This document shows positions 37,001 through 45,117 of a stretch of DNA of 64,000 nt, in pieces. The notes under the pieces were generated by a model, which was not told the origin of the DNA, did no database searches, and worked only from the letters and a program-made list of their open reading frames with translations. A program made the position numbers and the translations under genes. Origin of the DNA: Verrucomicrobiales bacterium (GTDB taxonomy: Bacteria > Verrucomicrobiota > Verrucomicrobiia > Verrucomicrobiales > SLCJ01); assembly GCA_024636835.1 (NCBI GenBank), contig JAGXGH010000056.1:1-64000 (forward strand), written 5' to 3'. Each line of letters starts with the position of its first letter. The first letter of the stretch is position 1.

Positions 37001-38497
37001 CGGATGGTTTTCTTCCAAATGGCTTCGGACAATTACAACTACAATGCGGGCACGGCGCATGCCTACGGCTACGCCGGTGATTTGTCACCCACCCAGACAT
37101 GGACGACCGCGGGACCCTCCACGCCAGTTGAACTGACAGGAGCACTTCCCTGGTTTTCCACCCTGAATTGTCCGGTCGACAGTCGGGTTCCAAGCCAAAC
37201 AGGAGCCCAGCGGGGATTCATCATTCGCTCATGGAATGCGCGCATCAACGGGCAGGACAATGTGTCGCCCTATTTTGTCGCCAACGGTTCCCGCGTCGAT
37301 CTGGTCCCGCCCCCGGGTGTGACCGCGCTCAAGGCGGGCGACTACATTGAAGCCGAGATTGAACGGGTTTATTTCGGGCAGGCAGCAAGTGCCTACTATG
37401 GCGAGGACGATCATTTCCGGACCGCGTTGCAGGATTACGGCAACCAGCACGAGATGGTGATGCGCGAAGCCGTTGGCAACGATCTCTCGGTGAATGTAAG
37501 CATCGGCACGCTGGAAAAGAGCTATCCGGTGCAAATCAGAACGTCGGACAACACCGCCGAGTTCAGCATCACCGGCGGGATAGGTTATATGCCCATCACC
37601 CTCACGGGCTTGACCGATTACCGTAGTCCTTTGTTGGAGGAAAACAGTGGAGGTGCCTGGGTCGCCCTCGGCGCGACAACCGGCGGCGGCAATGCCTGGC
37701 AGGCTGATTACGAACCGGAAAGCGGCACCTGGCAGCTGACCATCAACGTCAGGCTCGACGACGCAGCCTATCAGGATATCACCGCGTTACGCGACAGCGC
37801 CGCCACCCGGACCTTCCGGTTCCGACAGGCCGGTGCGCCCTCCGCGACGGTGGCTCCGTCTGGACCCGCAGTGCCCGGCGTGCCCATGCCGCAGGAGATC
37901 AACCTTTCCTCCCCGGACACAGACGTATCCTCTATCAGCGTGTATGCCATCTCGTCCGACAACACGCTGATTTCGAACCAGAATCTGTCAGTCACGGGCA
38001 GTGGGGCGAACCGAACCTTTACCTTCACTCCGAATCCCGGAATGCAGGGATCGGCTTCCATCACCCTCTACATCGTCGATGTGGATGGCCGGGTGACGGT
38101 TTGGACACTCCCGGTGAACGTCAATGCCCGCTTGGCATGGGAGGCGGCCTATCTGGAAGGCATCACGGATCCAAATCTTATCGACGATGGCGAGGATCCT
38201 GACGGCGACGGAATGATCAACCTATGGGAGTATCAGGCAGGCACCAATCCTTTGGATCCATCCGATTTTCTCTCAATCTCAAACTTTGAGCCTTTCGTGT
38301 CACCCAGTAAACATAGTTTCCATATCTCTGGCCGTGCTGGCCGCGCCTATTGTCTCGAACGCGCCCCCGATTTGAAGACATGGGGCGACATTACAGAGAG
38401 TGAAACCTTGCCCAGTGACCAAACGATCACCTTGGAGGATCTCAACCCGCCCGCAAGCGATAGCTTGTTTTACCGCGTACGGCCTATTGCGCCGTGA
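34070..38497 (+). CDS. Giant exported multidomain protein (Calx-beta, Fn3, unassigned core, Ig-like)
   Basis: 1475 residues; an in-frame ATG at 34091 places the signal peptide (MTILFSTCAAVLSGF) directly at the start and may be the true one. Visible order: N-terminal beta region (30-235), Calx-beta (about 240-347; FTLDLNRPDAGIITVDYATA and TDYAATSGTLEFTPGE), fibronectin III (about 352-438), and a core of roughly 800 residues (440-1250) with no family that I recognise (GSTWWAGGSRGSAVWH, LVGWGGNGNHQWDESAIG, GGCDFLRYYDGGGTRRYQKR, RYDVKSDASFNRMVFFQMA). Then come an Ig-like domain (about 1253-1350), a DPDGDGMINLWEYQAGTNP calcium-binding motif (about 1370-1400) and a short C-terminal beta domain common in Verrucomicrobia. 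The location in the degradation region suggests a polysaccharide-acting or surface-binding role (inference). Confidence 0.75.
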   Translation: MFIDPHRMTILFSTCAAVLSGFFATPSQATNYDNGYVWERSTNWTVNGTSPDPSSKQDDQGTVVWNYTYVSGGSLINDTGTNKWWSLARTNMTAGEWYGAPVFLSGSSLPYFSQGAAQMHTNAIDTAPLAVWTCPVDNAEIEIGGRVSWRGGGGTNTASADYVLALRRAADSSWQVLDSAVFVPNGGTSPGYTREYSGAQALAPLSLSQGDQLVWGFKRHSNFTSNGGWINMNDSLTFTLGYSTSIADVEVYAPLSGSSKAIFTLDLNRPDAGIITVDYATADGTALAGTDYAATSGTLEFTPGETTKTISVPIMAVTEAQNAKSFSLTLSNPVGVDLGRATATCTILSNVVAPVTGLTAIPMGTSGIDLAWIEPAALPGGYQVERSIAGGGWTILATLPTGTNTYRDINIVPDASYSYRITSFNDAASNSSSVAQATMPSKANTLPPSAFGMVRDYGSTWWAGGSRGSAVWHVKTSRYAMTFNSGSLSLTSIFPLEETLPETTALDQPQSESFPASAPSSSLSATMTSSGSSVVIQPAATNTNNTHLLNNGKFYQRRWVKIKTNSGPALNTAQSGYEVIAWPDRVSIICRVVPTSSVTGGSLTMTLNLDSIFDELSGSGVAQALAATDDSGYVVFKSAGSDTITVDPTNSRVTIETDAGTWNADEERTVGLVIYPSNDVAQTLPVADQIESGSLTVTAVQTAPVNVTITPSYELDYGYYEILMPTNTRADDSNRIERNQVTIQNPTSSPQLARLAFNKGAFGKQAGISCFLRDMDGNPLGIPVQLSKNWHNATSDRWIGSWFNGMTLLTIPPNTTLQFEAVVLGQNYAGIPAASHAQLSLVGWGGNGNHQWDESAIGCWGETLVYDPDSALAGAIGTDSRPMLLLRNTGDEKQWTGNYGGCDFLRYYDGGGTRRYQKRIRSWYQRYGPNLTDVTYAGETDNSLIDFKYSTSIYRSNDYVRGRHHIRYDVKSDASFNRMVFFQMASDNYNYNAGTAHAYGYAGDLSPTQTWTTAGPSTPVELTGALPWFSTLNCPVDSRVPSQTGAQRGFIIRSWNARINGQDNVSPYFVANGSRVDLVPPPGVTALKAGDYIEAEIERVYFGQAASAYYGEDDHFRTALQDYGNQHEMVMREAVGNDLSVNVSIGTLEKSYPVQIRTSDNTAEFSITGGIGYMPITLTGLTDYRSPLLEENSGGAWVALGATTGGGNAWQADYEPESGTWQLTINVRLDDAAYQDITALRDSAATRTFRFRQAGAPSATVAPSGPAVPGVPMPQEINLSSPDTDVSSISVYAISSDNTLISNQNLSVTGSGANRTFTFTPNPGMQGSASITLYIVDVDGRVTVWTLPVNVNARLAWEAAYLEGITDPNLIDDGEDPDGDGMINLWEYQAGTNPLDPSDFLSISNFEPFVSPSKHSFHISGRAGRAYCLERAPDLKTWGDITESETLPSDQTITLEDLNPPASDSLFYRVRPIAP

Positions 38498-38751
38498 GAA
38501 ATGAAGGCTAAGTATCACAAATGATCACGTCGAAATGATGAAAAGGGGTCGTTTCCTAATTCTTGTGATTGATACACAGGGTTAGGAGTCATAGCCGAAG
38601 GACTGAGTTAAGCGGGTTTTAAGAAGTTGTGGAGAATCGCGACCAGTTCACAAACGGGCGAGGACGCACGCGCTCTTTGAGAGAAGCACCTGATGGCGCT
38701 ATTAAAACGGTGCCAAGCGAGTCATGCCTAAAGCTCGGCCACAGGCTAGTA

Positions 38752-39772
38752 CGATCGTCCCTCTATACGGTGGCGAGTTTTCATACGAGCTATACTGGGT
38801 CTCTAGAGGGTCTCCCATAGCTCTTATAAGTCTCACGGACGTCTGCCAAACAGCCTCACAGTCCACTAGTTTATCTAAAACATGAGCCTCTTGAATACCT
38901 TGGAGATCGAGGGCTACCAGGGCTGTCATTTTAGTGCCATAGGTTACGCCAATATGGCCGCTCGTATGCTGCCTGTGGTCAGTCGCGACTTCTATGGAGT
39001 TGCTTCCGGCGTTATCACCCCACCCAACCTGCAACGTGCTTACTTCACCTCTGGTGCGAGGACCGCCATCGCTTTGGAATTCGACCAAGCCATGAGTTGG
39101 AATGCTAATTCGCTCTTTAATTGGTATGTGGATGACGACAACAGCCCTGTTAGTTCTGGGAGTGTAGCCGGAAACACAGTCACCCTCCAATTGTCCAGCC
39201 CCGCTGCCGCAAATGCCACCATTGACTACTTACAGGATGATTCGTGGTCATCTTCGGAACCGGTTTCGACCCTTGTGCATGGTGTAAACGGCCTGCCCGC
39301 CTTCACATTTGCCGATGTGCCGATCGAGACACTCACCTTGTATGAAGCGTGGATCAATTTAAAGAATCTCACTGGTAATACTGCAGATGGCGAGGCCGAT
39401 CCAGATTTCGATGGATTGAAAAATGCCCTCGAGTTTGTCTTGGGCGGCGAGCCAAATCCATCTGCCCCGGGTTCCAACTCGTCTTCCCTCATGCCGATTG
39501 CCACCCACAACTCATCGGGCGATTTGATTTTCTCTTTCCAACGCAAAACTTCATCAGTGAGTGGCGTGGATCTCAGCTTCCGCTGGTCCACTGACCTGAT
39601 ATTTCCAGCAACCAATACCGTGCAGATCGGCGCGGTGAGTGCTTCATACGACGGTATCAGTGTCGCGATTAGCAGCCTCGATGCTGAAACCGATTCGATT
39701 GTCATCACCGTCCCCGAATCCAAGGTGGTCGACGGGAAGTTGTTTGGTCGCCTCAGTGCTCTGTTGTTGTAA
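38752..39772 (+). pseudogene. Decayed SGNH/sialate-acetylesterase-type gene, 3' part
   Basis: The open frame from the ATG at 38882 begins EIEGYQGCHFSAIGYANMA ... VSRDFYG. This is the C-terminal catalytic-His block of SASA/SGNH esterases, not a protein start. It continues with a beta domain and a Verrucomicrobia-type tail (GEADPDFDGLKNALEFVLGG). Upstream, another frame at about 38752-38872 reads YGGEFSYELYW and SPIALIS, resembling an internal esterase block, and ends in a stop; the GQSNM block is missing. The gene therefore seems to have lost its 5' half and acquired at least one frameshift. Sequence 38498-38751 shows nothing coding. The 297-residue distal frame may still be expressed but cannot be a working esterase. 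Confidence 0.6.
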
Positions 39773-39818
39773 GATTTATAGTTTTTCAAACGAACTAAAG
39801 ATATTGACCGAAACATAT

Positions 39819-42233
39819 ATGATCTTTACCAAACTCACTTTTCTGGCCTCGTTGCTGGTAGCCACTTCGCTCGTCACTTCCTCTCAAGCAGCGGGGGGCA
39901 ACGGCAGTATGGAAAATCCTGATTTCACCAAGGGTGAAAAAATACCGGAAGGCGCAACCCACGACTGGACGCTCGGTGCCACCGGTGCCCGCGGGTGGAT
40001 CTACAGCGATCGACTGGAGACTTCTGATGCCCGCCAGATCGCCATCACCAAAGTCGATCAAGGGTCGCCAGCTGATGGTATACTCAAGACAGGCGATGCT
40101 GTTTTAGGTATCGCTGGCAAACCTTTCTCTTGCGATGCGCGAGTTGAGTTCGGAAAAGCGCTGACCGTTGCCGAATCCGACCAGGGGAAGGGGAGTCTTT
40201 CTCTGATTCGTTGGCGCGATGGTCAACAGGAAAATGTCGTTATCAATCTCCCCGTCCTCGGGAACTACAGCGCGACGGCGCCCTATGATTGTCCGAAGTC
40301 CAAACATATCCTCGAACGTGGTTGCGCGGCTTTAGCGAAGCGCATGGAAGAACCTAACTACGGAAGTCAATACCCGATTAGCCGCTCGCTCAACGCCTTG
40401 GCTCTACTCGCAAGTGGTGACCCCGCCTATCTTCCCATCATTAAAAAAGAAGCGGAATGGGCATCGAACTATACCGCCGATGGGATGGTCACTTGGGCTT
40501 ACGGCTACGTCATCATGATGCTGGCCGAATACCACATCGCGTCCGGCGACGACTCGATCATGCCCGGCCTCAATCGCCTCGCGCTCGAGGCGGCGAAGGG
40601 TCAAAGCGTCGTTGGCTCTTGGGGGCACGGGTTCGCGGGCGAAGACGGCCGCCTAGGCGGATACGGCATGATGAATGCGCCGGGAGTGACACTCACAATA
40701 TCGCTGGTTCTAGCGCGTGAGGCTGGGGTCAAAGCCCCTGAGTTAGACCTGGCCATTGAGCGCAGCCTTAAGCTTCTGCGCTTCTATATTGGCAAGGGAT
40801 CGATCCCTTATGGTGACCACAGTCCATGGATTCAAAATCACGATGACAACGGCAAAAATGGTATGGCAGCCGTGCTTTTTAGCCTGGTTAAAGAAAACGA
40901 GGGTGCCGAATATTTTTCTCGCATGTCTCTCGCTTGTCATGGCAATGAGCGCGATACCGGACATACGGGCAATTTCTGGAACATGACTTGGGCAATCCCC
41001 GGAGTCGTCCAGTCCGGTCCTAACGCAACTGGTGCATGGATGAGTGAATTTGGAGCCTGGTATTTCGACCTCGCCCGTCGCTGGGATGGAAATTTTCCAC
41101 ACCAAGGACCACCGCAGCCGAGAGCAGATGCGACCGGAAGTTGGGACGCTACCGGGGCGTATTTGTTGGCCTACGCGATGCCTCTCAAGAAGACTTTATT
41201 GACCGGAAAGCATAATACGCGGACTCCACAAATCAGTGAAGATGAAGCAAAGAGCATCATCATCGATGGTCGTGGCTGGACAAATAAGCATCGCGAGGAA
41301 TTTTATGACGGCTTGAGTGTGGACGAGCTTTTCGAACGCCTTACCAGTTGGTCACCGGTGGTTCGTGAGCGGGCGGCCATGGCTCTCGCTCGAAAAAAAG
41401 TCGACCCAGCGCCTGTGGCTGCCTTGGTGGAAATGCTCGAGTCTAGCGATCTGAATGCACGCTATGGCGCATGCACGGCGTTTTCCATGCTCGGAGAAGC
41501 CTCGGCTCCCGCTGTGCCGGTTTTACAAGTTTGCCTTCAAGATGAGGATCTTTGGCTGCGCATCAAAGCGGCTGAAGCGTTGGCTAAGATCGGCGAACCT
41601 GCAATGTATGTCCTGCCGGATCTGTTGAAGATGATCTCAAAGGAGTCCTCTCCAAGCGACCCGCGGGGTATGGAACAGCGTTACATCACGAGTGCTGTCT
41701 TTGGCGATATGCTTCGTCGATCCAGTTTAGAGTCAGTCGATAAAGATCTGCTCCGCAAAGCCGTGGCGGCAGGACTAGAGAATCAAGATGGACGTGCTCG
41801 CGGTACGATTAGCATCGTCTATGAGAAATTGAGCCTTGAAGAAATAAAACCACTTATACCCGCTATCCTTGAGGCCATCGAGACACCCGCACCAAGCGGC
41901 ATCATGTTCGCCAATCAGATTCGTGTTGCCGGGCTCCGCGTCTTGAGCAAACACCATGTCGAGTCAGGAATTCAAGCCTGTGCGGACTACCTTCTGAAAC
42001 AGAACCCTTGGGCGAGCCAGATTCGTACTCCGGAAATTCTTGAGATACTCCTCAATTATGGCGTACATGCCCAATCCGCGATCCCATCACTGGAGCGCGC
42101 CGCTGCTTTCTTTGAGGCTGGAGAGGTCGACTTTCCAATGAACCTCAGTCAGCAAAAGGCGGCTGCGGTTCGTGCGGCGATAGTCAAGATCCAATCATCC
42201 GAAGACCGCCCGGAACTGATCCGCATCGATTGA
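39819..42233 (+). CDS. DUF6288/HEAT-repeat exported protein with PDZ-like domain
   Basis: 804 residues from the ATG at 39819, which starts a clean signal peptide (LTFLASLLVATSLVTSSQAA). A PDZ-like region follows (about 45-145; IAITKVDQGSPADGILKTGD and VLGIAGKPF). Next is an alpha-helical-toroid-like domain (about 150-460; DUF6288, with SWGHGFAGEDGRLGGYGMMN and NHDDNGKNGMAAVLF). The last 300 residues are HEAT repeats (VRERAAMALARK, LWLRIKAAEALAKIGEPA). The function of DUF6288 is unknown; its fold suggests processing of, or binding to, a polymer, with PDZ and HEAT parts for protein contacts. It is flanked by two esterase remnants, so the neighbourhood has been rearranged, but this gene is complete. 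Confidence 0.75.
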   Translation: MIFTKLTFLASLLVATSLVTSSQAAGGNGSMENPDFTKGEKIPEGATHDWTLGATGARGWIYSDRLETSDARQIAITKVDQGSPADGILKTGDAVLGIAGKPFSCDARVEFGKALTVAESDQGKGSLSLIRWRDGQQENVVINLPVLGNYSATAPYDCPKSKHILERGCAALAKRMEEPNYGSQYPISRSLNALALLASGDPAYLPIIKKEAEWASNYTADGMVTWAYGYVIMMLAEYHIASGDDSIMPGLNRLALEAAKGQSVVGSWGHGFAGEDGRLGGYGMMNAPGVTLTISLVLAREAGVKAPELDLAIERSLKLLRFYIGKGSIPYGDHSPWIQNHDDNGKNGMAAVLFSLVKENEGAEYFSRMSLACHGNERDTGHTGNFWNMTWAIPGVVQSGPNATGAWMSEFGAWYFDLARRWDGNFPHQGPPQPRADATGSWDATGAYLLAYAMPLKKTLLTGKHNTRTPQISEDEAKSIIIDGRGWTNKHREEFYDGLSVDELFERLTSWSPVVRERAAMALARKKVDPAPVAALVEMLESSDLNARYGACTAFSMLGEASAPAVPVLQVCLQDEDLWLRIKAAEALAKIGEPAMYVLPDLLKMISKESSPSDPRGMEQRYITSAVFGDMLRRSSLESVDKDLLRKAVAAGLENQDGRARGTISIVYEKLSLEEIKPLIPAILEAIETPAPSGIMFANQIRVAGLRVLSKHHVESGIQACADYLLKQNPWASQIRTPEILEILLNYGVHAQSAIPSLERAAAFFEAGEVDFPMNLSQQKAAAVRAAIVKIQSSEDRPELIRID

Positions 42234-42288
42234 TGCCGCATTTGTCATGTCTTCCTCAACGTAGACGACACCATCAAAAAAAGAACTC

Positions 42289-42378
42289 ATGCCCGACAGT
42301 CTGCACCCCAACATTCCCGGCTATCGCGCCTGGGCGGAAGCCATGGAACCGACCATCAAAAAGATGCTCGGAGAATGA
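42289..42378 (+). pseudogene. C-terminal remnant of a GDSL-family esterase (29 codons)
   Basis: ATG-PDSLHPNIPGYRAWAEAMEP-stop region: the L-H-P-N-x-x-G-Y-x-x-W-A block with the catalytic Asp-x-x-His (here Asp3, His6) followed by a final helix is the standard end of PAF-acetylhydrolase-like GDSL enzymes. Nothing else of that enzyme is present. Its stop overlaps the start of the next gene (ATGA), suggesting that the lost esterase was once translationally coupled to the GH78-type enzyme. Confidence 0.7.
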
Positions 42379-44978
42379 TGAAATCGAGATCCTTGTTTGT
42401 TAGTTTGGGTGCTTGCCTGATGCTGCACCCAGCGGTGGATGTCCGTGCGGCAGAAATGCCGCACCATCACACCCTATCCCTCGAAGCCAGATCACTGATC
42501 GCCCAGCCTTATCCCTATGTCAGCGGTGGAGAGTTCTCGGGCGAGGCCCTCCCGGCTTCACCAGATCCACTGGTCGCATACCGCTGGCCGAATCCACGCG
42601 CAGCCGACGGGCTTCAAGTTTTTCTCATTAAACCAAAGTTTTTCGAATCCGACTCAGCGACTTCTTTTGCCAAGCTCGACTCGCTCGCGACCGAGTCGCC
42701 CAGCGTGGAAGTTCGTGGCACCGGTTCGATCCGATTGGACTTCGGGGCTGAGTACGCCGCCTGGCTGGAATTCGACAGCCCGGATTGCCCTGGCGGTGTC
42801 GAGATGAGTATCAGCGAATACAACGAACCGGCCATCGTCAACAAGATGCCTGAGCACCCGATCAAGACGCTGGCTCCGGTGAAGCATGGCAATACCTACC
42901 GACTCGAACTGAACAAGGATCTCTACGAAGGGGTGCGCTTCGGCTGGATTCATGTCCGCAATTTTACCAAGCCTTGGCACATCACCGGTGTGCGGTTGGT
43001 GTGCCAGACGAAACCGGTGAACTACGAGGGAAGTTTCTCATGCAGTGACCCCATGTTGACACGGGTTTGGTATACTGGGGCTTATGTGGTGCGACTCAAC
43101 CTGCTCAAAGATTACATCGGAGCCATTCTTATGGACCGTGGCGACCGGCACTCGTGGACGGGAGACGCCCACCCCACGCAAGCGGCATCCCTGGTGGCCT
43201 TTGGCAATTATGATTTTATTCGCCATAACATTGAGCGAACATCAGGCAAAGATGGAATTTTGAGCTACCGGCTTTATTGGGCTTTAAGCGTGCTGGACTA
43301 TTGGCGCTATACCGGAGACTCCGCGCTGCTGGAAAAATACATCGATAACATCTGCACGCGTCTCGACGAGGCCTATGAAGTCTATGGCACGGAGCCCGAG
43401 CACGTGTTCTACGGATGGGACGAACGCCTCGGAGCCGGCTTTGATGTGAGGAAACGGCCGACCTCAGAAGTACATAATACCTACAAAATGCTTTCCATCG
43501 AATGCTGGAGAGCCTTCGCGGAAGCCATGGGTGTGTTGGGGCGCCATGAACTTGAGGAAACATATCAGGGTTACGTGAAGGAGAAAACAGCCGACCTGAA
43601 ACAGAATCCGAATTGGTATCAGAACTTCGGCATCCACGCTTTGTCCGGTGCGGTCAATGCGGGCTCCATCGATAATGCGGAGCAAGCAAAGATTCGATGC
43701 ATTGAATTCAATGACCGGGTCCAGCGGCTGTCGTTCTCGCCCTTCAACCAGTATTTCATCCTCCAAGCCATGGCGGACCTGAACCTCTATGATGAGGCAC
43801 ACACTTCCATCTTAGACCTTTGGGGTGGGCAGATCGAGTATGGCGGCACCACATTCTTCGAGGTGTTTCGGCCCAGTTGGACCAATGCTTTGGGCAAGAA
43901 CGATCCAGTTCCTAACAACCAATGCGGGTACACCAGCCTAGCACATCCCTGGGGTGCAGGAGTGGTCAAATGGCTCAGCGAGGAAGTGCTTGGCATCAAG
44001 CCGCTATCCCCAGGATTCGACAGCTATGAAATCGTCCCTCATCTCGGACGAACCCTCACATGGGTCAAAGGCTCTGTGCCCACGCCCCATGGTGAAATCC
44101 GCCTGCACCTCAATACAGCCAAAGGAACCGCCGTCATGTCGGCACCCGCGGGAACGACCGGCCGGATCGGGATCCCTAAAATTGGCAAAAAAATGGATTC
44201 GATCACCTTCAATAAAACGCTCGTCTGGGATGGGTCATTCCACTCTGTGGCAGGCGTTGCAGGAGCAACGGAAGACGCCGATTTTGTCTACCTCAACGGC
44301 GTGCAGGCCGGAACCCACCAGCTGAACTTTGTTCACTCCGGCACAGCCGCTGCCTATATCGCCCCAGCCATGCATTATGAGACATCATGCGTCGCGATCG
44401 ACACCCTCACTCAAGGCAACTGGGGTGGAAAATACGGAAAGGATGGGCATGTGCTCGTCCGCTACGCTGGCGAAAAGGAGGATATCCAAGCCCTTCCCGC
44501 TTATGTCAAATCCGTCTCTTACGACAAAAGCCGGGGTGTCCGGTGGGCCGTTGATGTTGATGATCCACGCGCGCTGGCACCGAACCCCAACAATGGTTTT
44601 CCGCGAATCGCCGCAAGCGTCCACACTTCCAATGGTGGGCCCACCGATGTCATCCGTGCCTGGCATAGCCAACCACTCACCCTCAACATCGAATTGAAGG
44701 AACGCCGTCCCTATCGGGTCGCGCTTCACCTCGTCGACTGGGACCGCCTTGGGCGCAGCATAGCGGTTGAGATGTTTGATGCCTCCTCTCTCAAACTTCT
44801 CGCCCCAGTTCAAGTGATCAAGGATCACACGAATGGCGTCTATCTCGTTTACGAATATGACCAATCTGTCAGGTTCCGCATCCAGCAGATCAGGGGTGCC
44901 AACGCGACCCTTAGCGGCATCTTTTTCGACCCTGCGAGTAGTGGCAAGTTAATGCCCGGTGATCCCAAGAAGAAATAA
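42375..44978 (+). CDS. Alpha-L-rhamnosidase-like glycosidase (GH78 type) 2
   Basis: An 867-residue exported protein (start ATGATG; signal peptide ends VRAA). A beta-sandwich (about 90-210; SIRLDFGAEYAAWLEF) precedes the (alpha/alpha)6 barrel, whose acidic motif is MDRGDRHSWTGDAHP (about 253-267), equivalent to the DxxER..W.GD signature. Other hallmarks are FYGWDERLGAGFD, WGGQIEYGGTTFFEVF and CGYTSLAHPWGAG, and a C-terminal beta cap SPGFDSYEIVPHLG. After it, about 200 further residues (650-867; WGGKYGKDGHVLVRYAGE, NIELKERRPYRVALHLVDWD) form an added carbohydrate-binding-like domain. It is clearly different from the GH78 enzyme at 15421. It probably removes terminal deoxy sugars from the same class of polymer. 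Confidence 0.85.
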   Translation: MMKSRSLFVSLGACLMLHPAVDVRAAEMPHHHTLSLEARSLIAQPYPYVSGGEFSGEALPASPDPLVAYRWPNPRAADGLQVFLIKPKFFESDSATSFAKLDSLATESPSVEVRGTGSIRLDFGAEYAAWLEFDSPDCPGGVEMSISEYNEPAIVNKMPEHPIKTLAPVKHGNTYRLELNKDLYEGVRFGWIHVRNFTKPWHITGVRLVCQTKPVNYEGSFSCSDPMLTRVWYTGAYVVRLNLLKDYIGAILMDRGDRHSWTGDAHPTQAASLVAFGNYDFIRHNIERTSGKDGILSYRLYWALSVLDYWRYTGDSALLEKYIDNICTRLDEAYEVYGTEPEHVFYGWDERLGAGFDVRKRPTSEVHNTYKMLSIECWRAFAEAMGVLGRHELEETYQGYVKEKTADLKQNPNWYQNFGIHALSGAVNAGSIDNAEQAKIRCIEFNDRVQRLSFSPFNQYFILQAMADLNLYDEAHTSILDLWGGQIEYGGTTFFEVFRPSWTNALGKNDPVPNNQCGYTSLAHPWGAGVVKWLSEEVLGIKPLSPGFDSYEIVPHLGRTLTWVKGSVPTPHGEIRLHLNTAKGTAVMSAPAGTTGRIGIPKIGKKMDSITFNKTLVWDGSFHSVAGVAGATEDADFVYLNGVQAGTHQLNFVHSGTAAAYIAPAMHYETSCVAIDTLTQGNWGGKYGKDGHVLVRYAGEKEDIQALPAYVKSVSYDKSRGVRWAVDVDDPRALAPNPNNGFPRIAASVHTSNGGPTDVIRAWHSQPLTLNIELKERRPYRVALHLVDWDRLGRSIAVEMFDASSLKLLAPVQVIKDHTNGVYLVYEYDQSVRFRIQQIRGANATLSGIFFDPASSGKLMPGDPKKK

Positions 44979-45047
44979 ACCGCCACACCGAGCGGGTGAT
45001 GCCGCAAAATGATCGCTCTGTAAGTTCTGCGGAGTAAGGTTCGTATG

Positions 45048-45109
45048 CTCAATATTCAACTGTCGTTTATCGACGCACCTCAATATTCAACTGTCGTTTA
45101 TCGACGCAC
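45048..45109 (+). repeat. Two perfect 31-base tandem repeats
   Basis: Each unit begins CTCAATATTCAACTGTCG and ends TTTATCGACGCAC; the copies are identical and adjoining, and end 8 bases before the ATG at 45118. The length is close to three helical turns, so the repeats could be twin regulator sites or a recent duplication in the 5' leader. Confidence 0.9.
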
Positions 45110-45117
45110 CTATTTTT

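Noticed and set aside
45048-45109. Start of a CRISPR array
   Set aside because: The two 31-base units adjoin without any spacer, so this is a plain tandem duplication.
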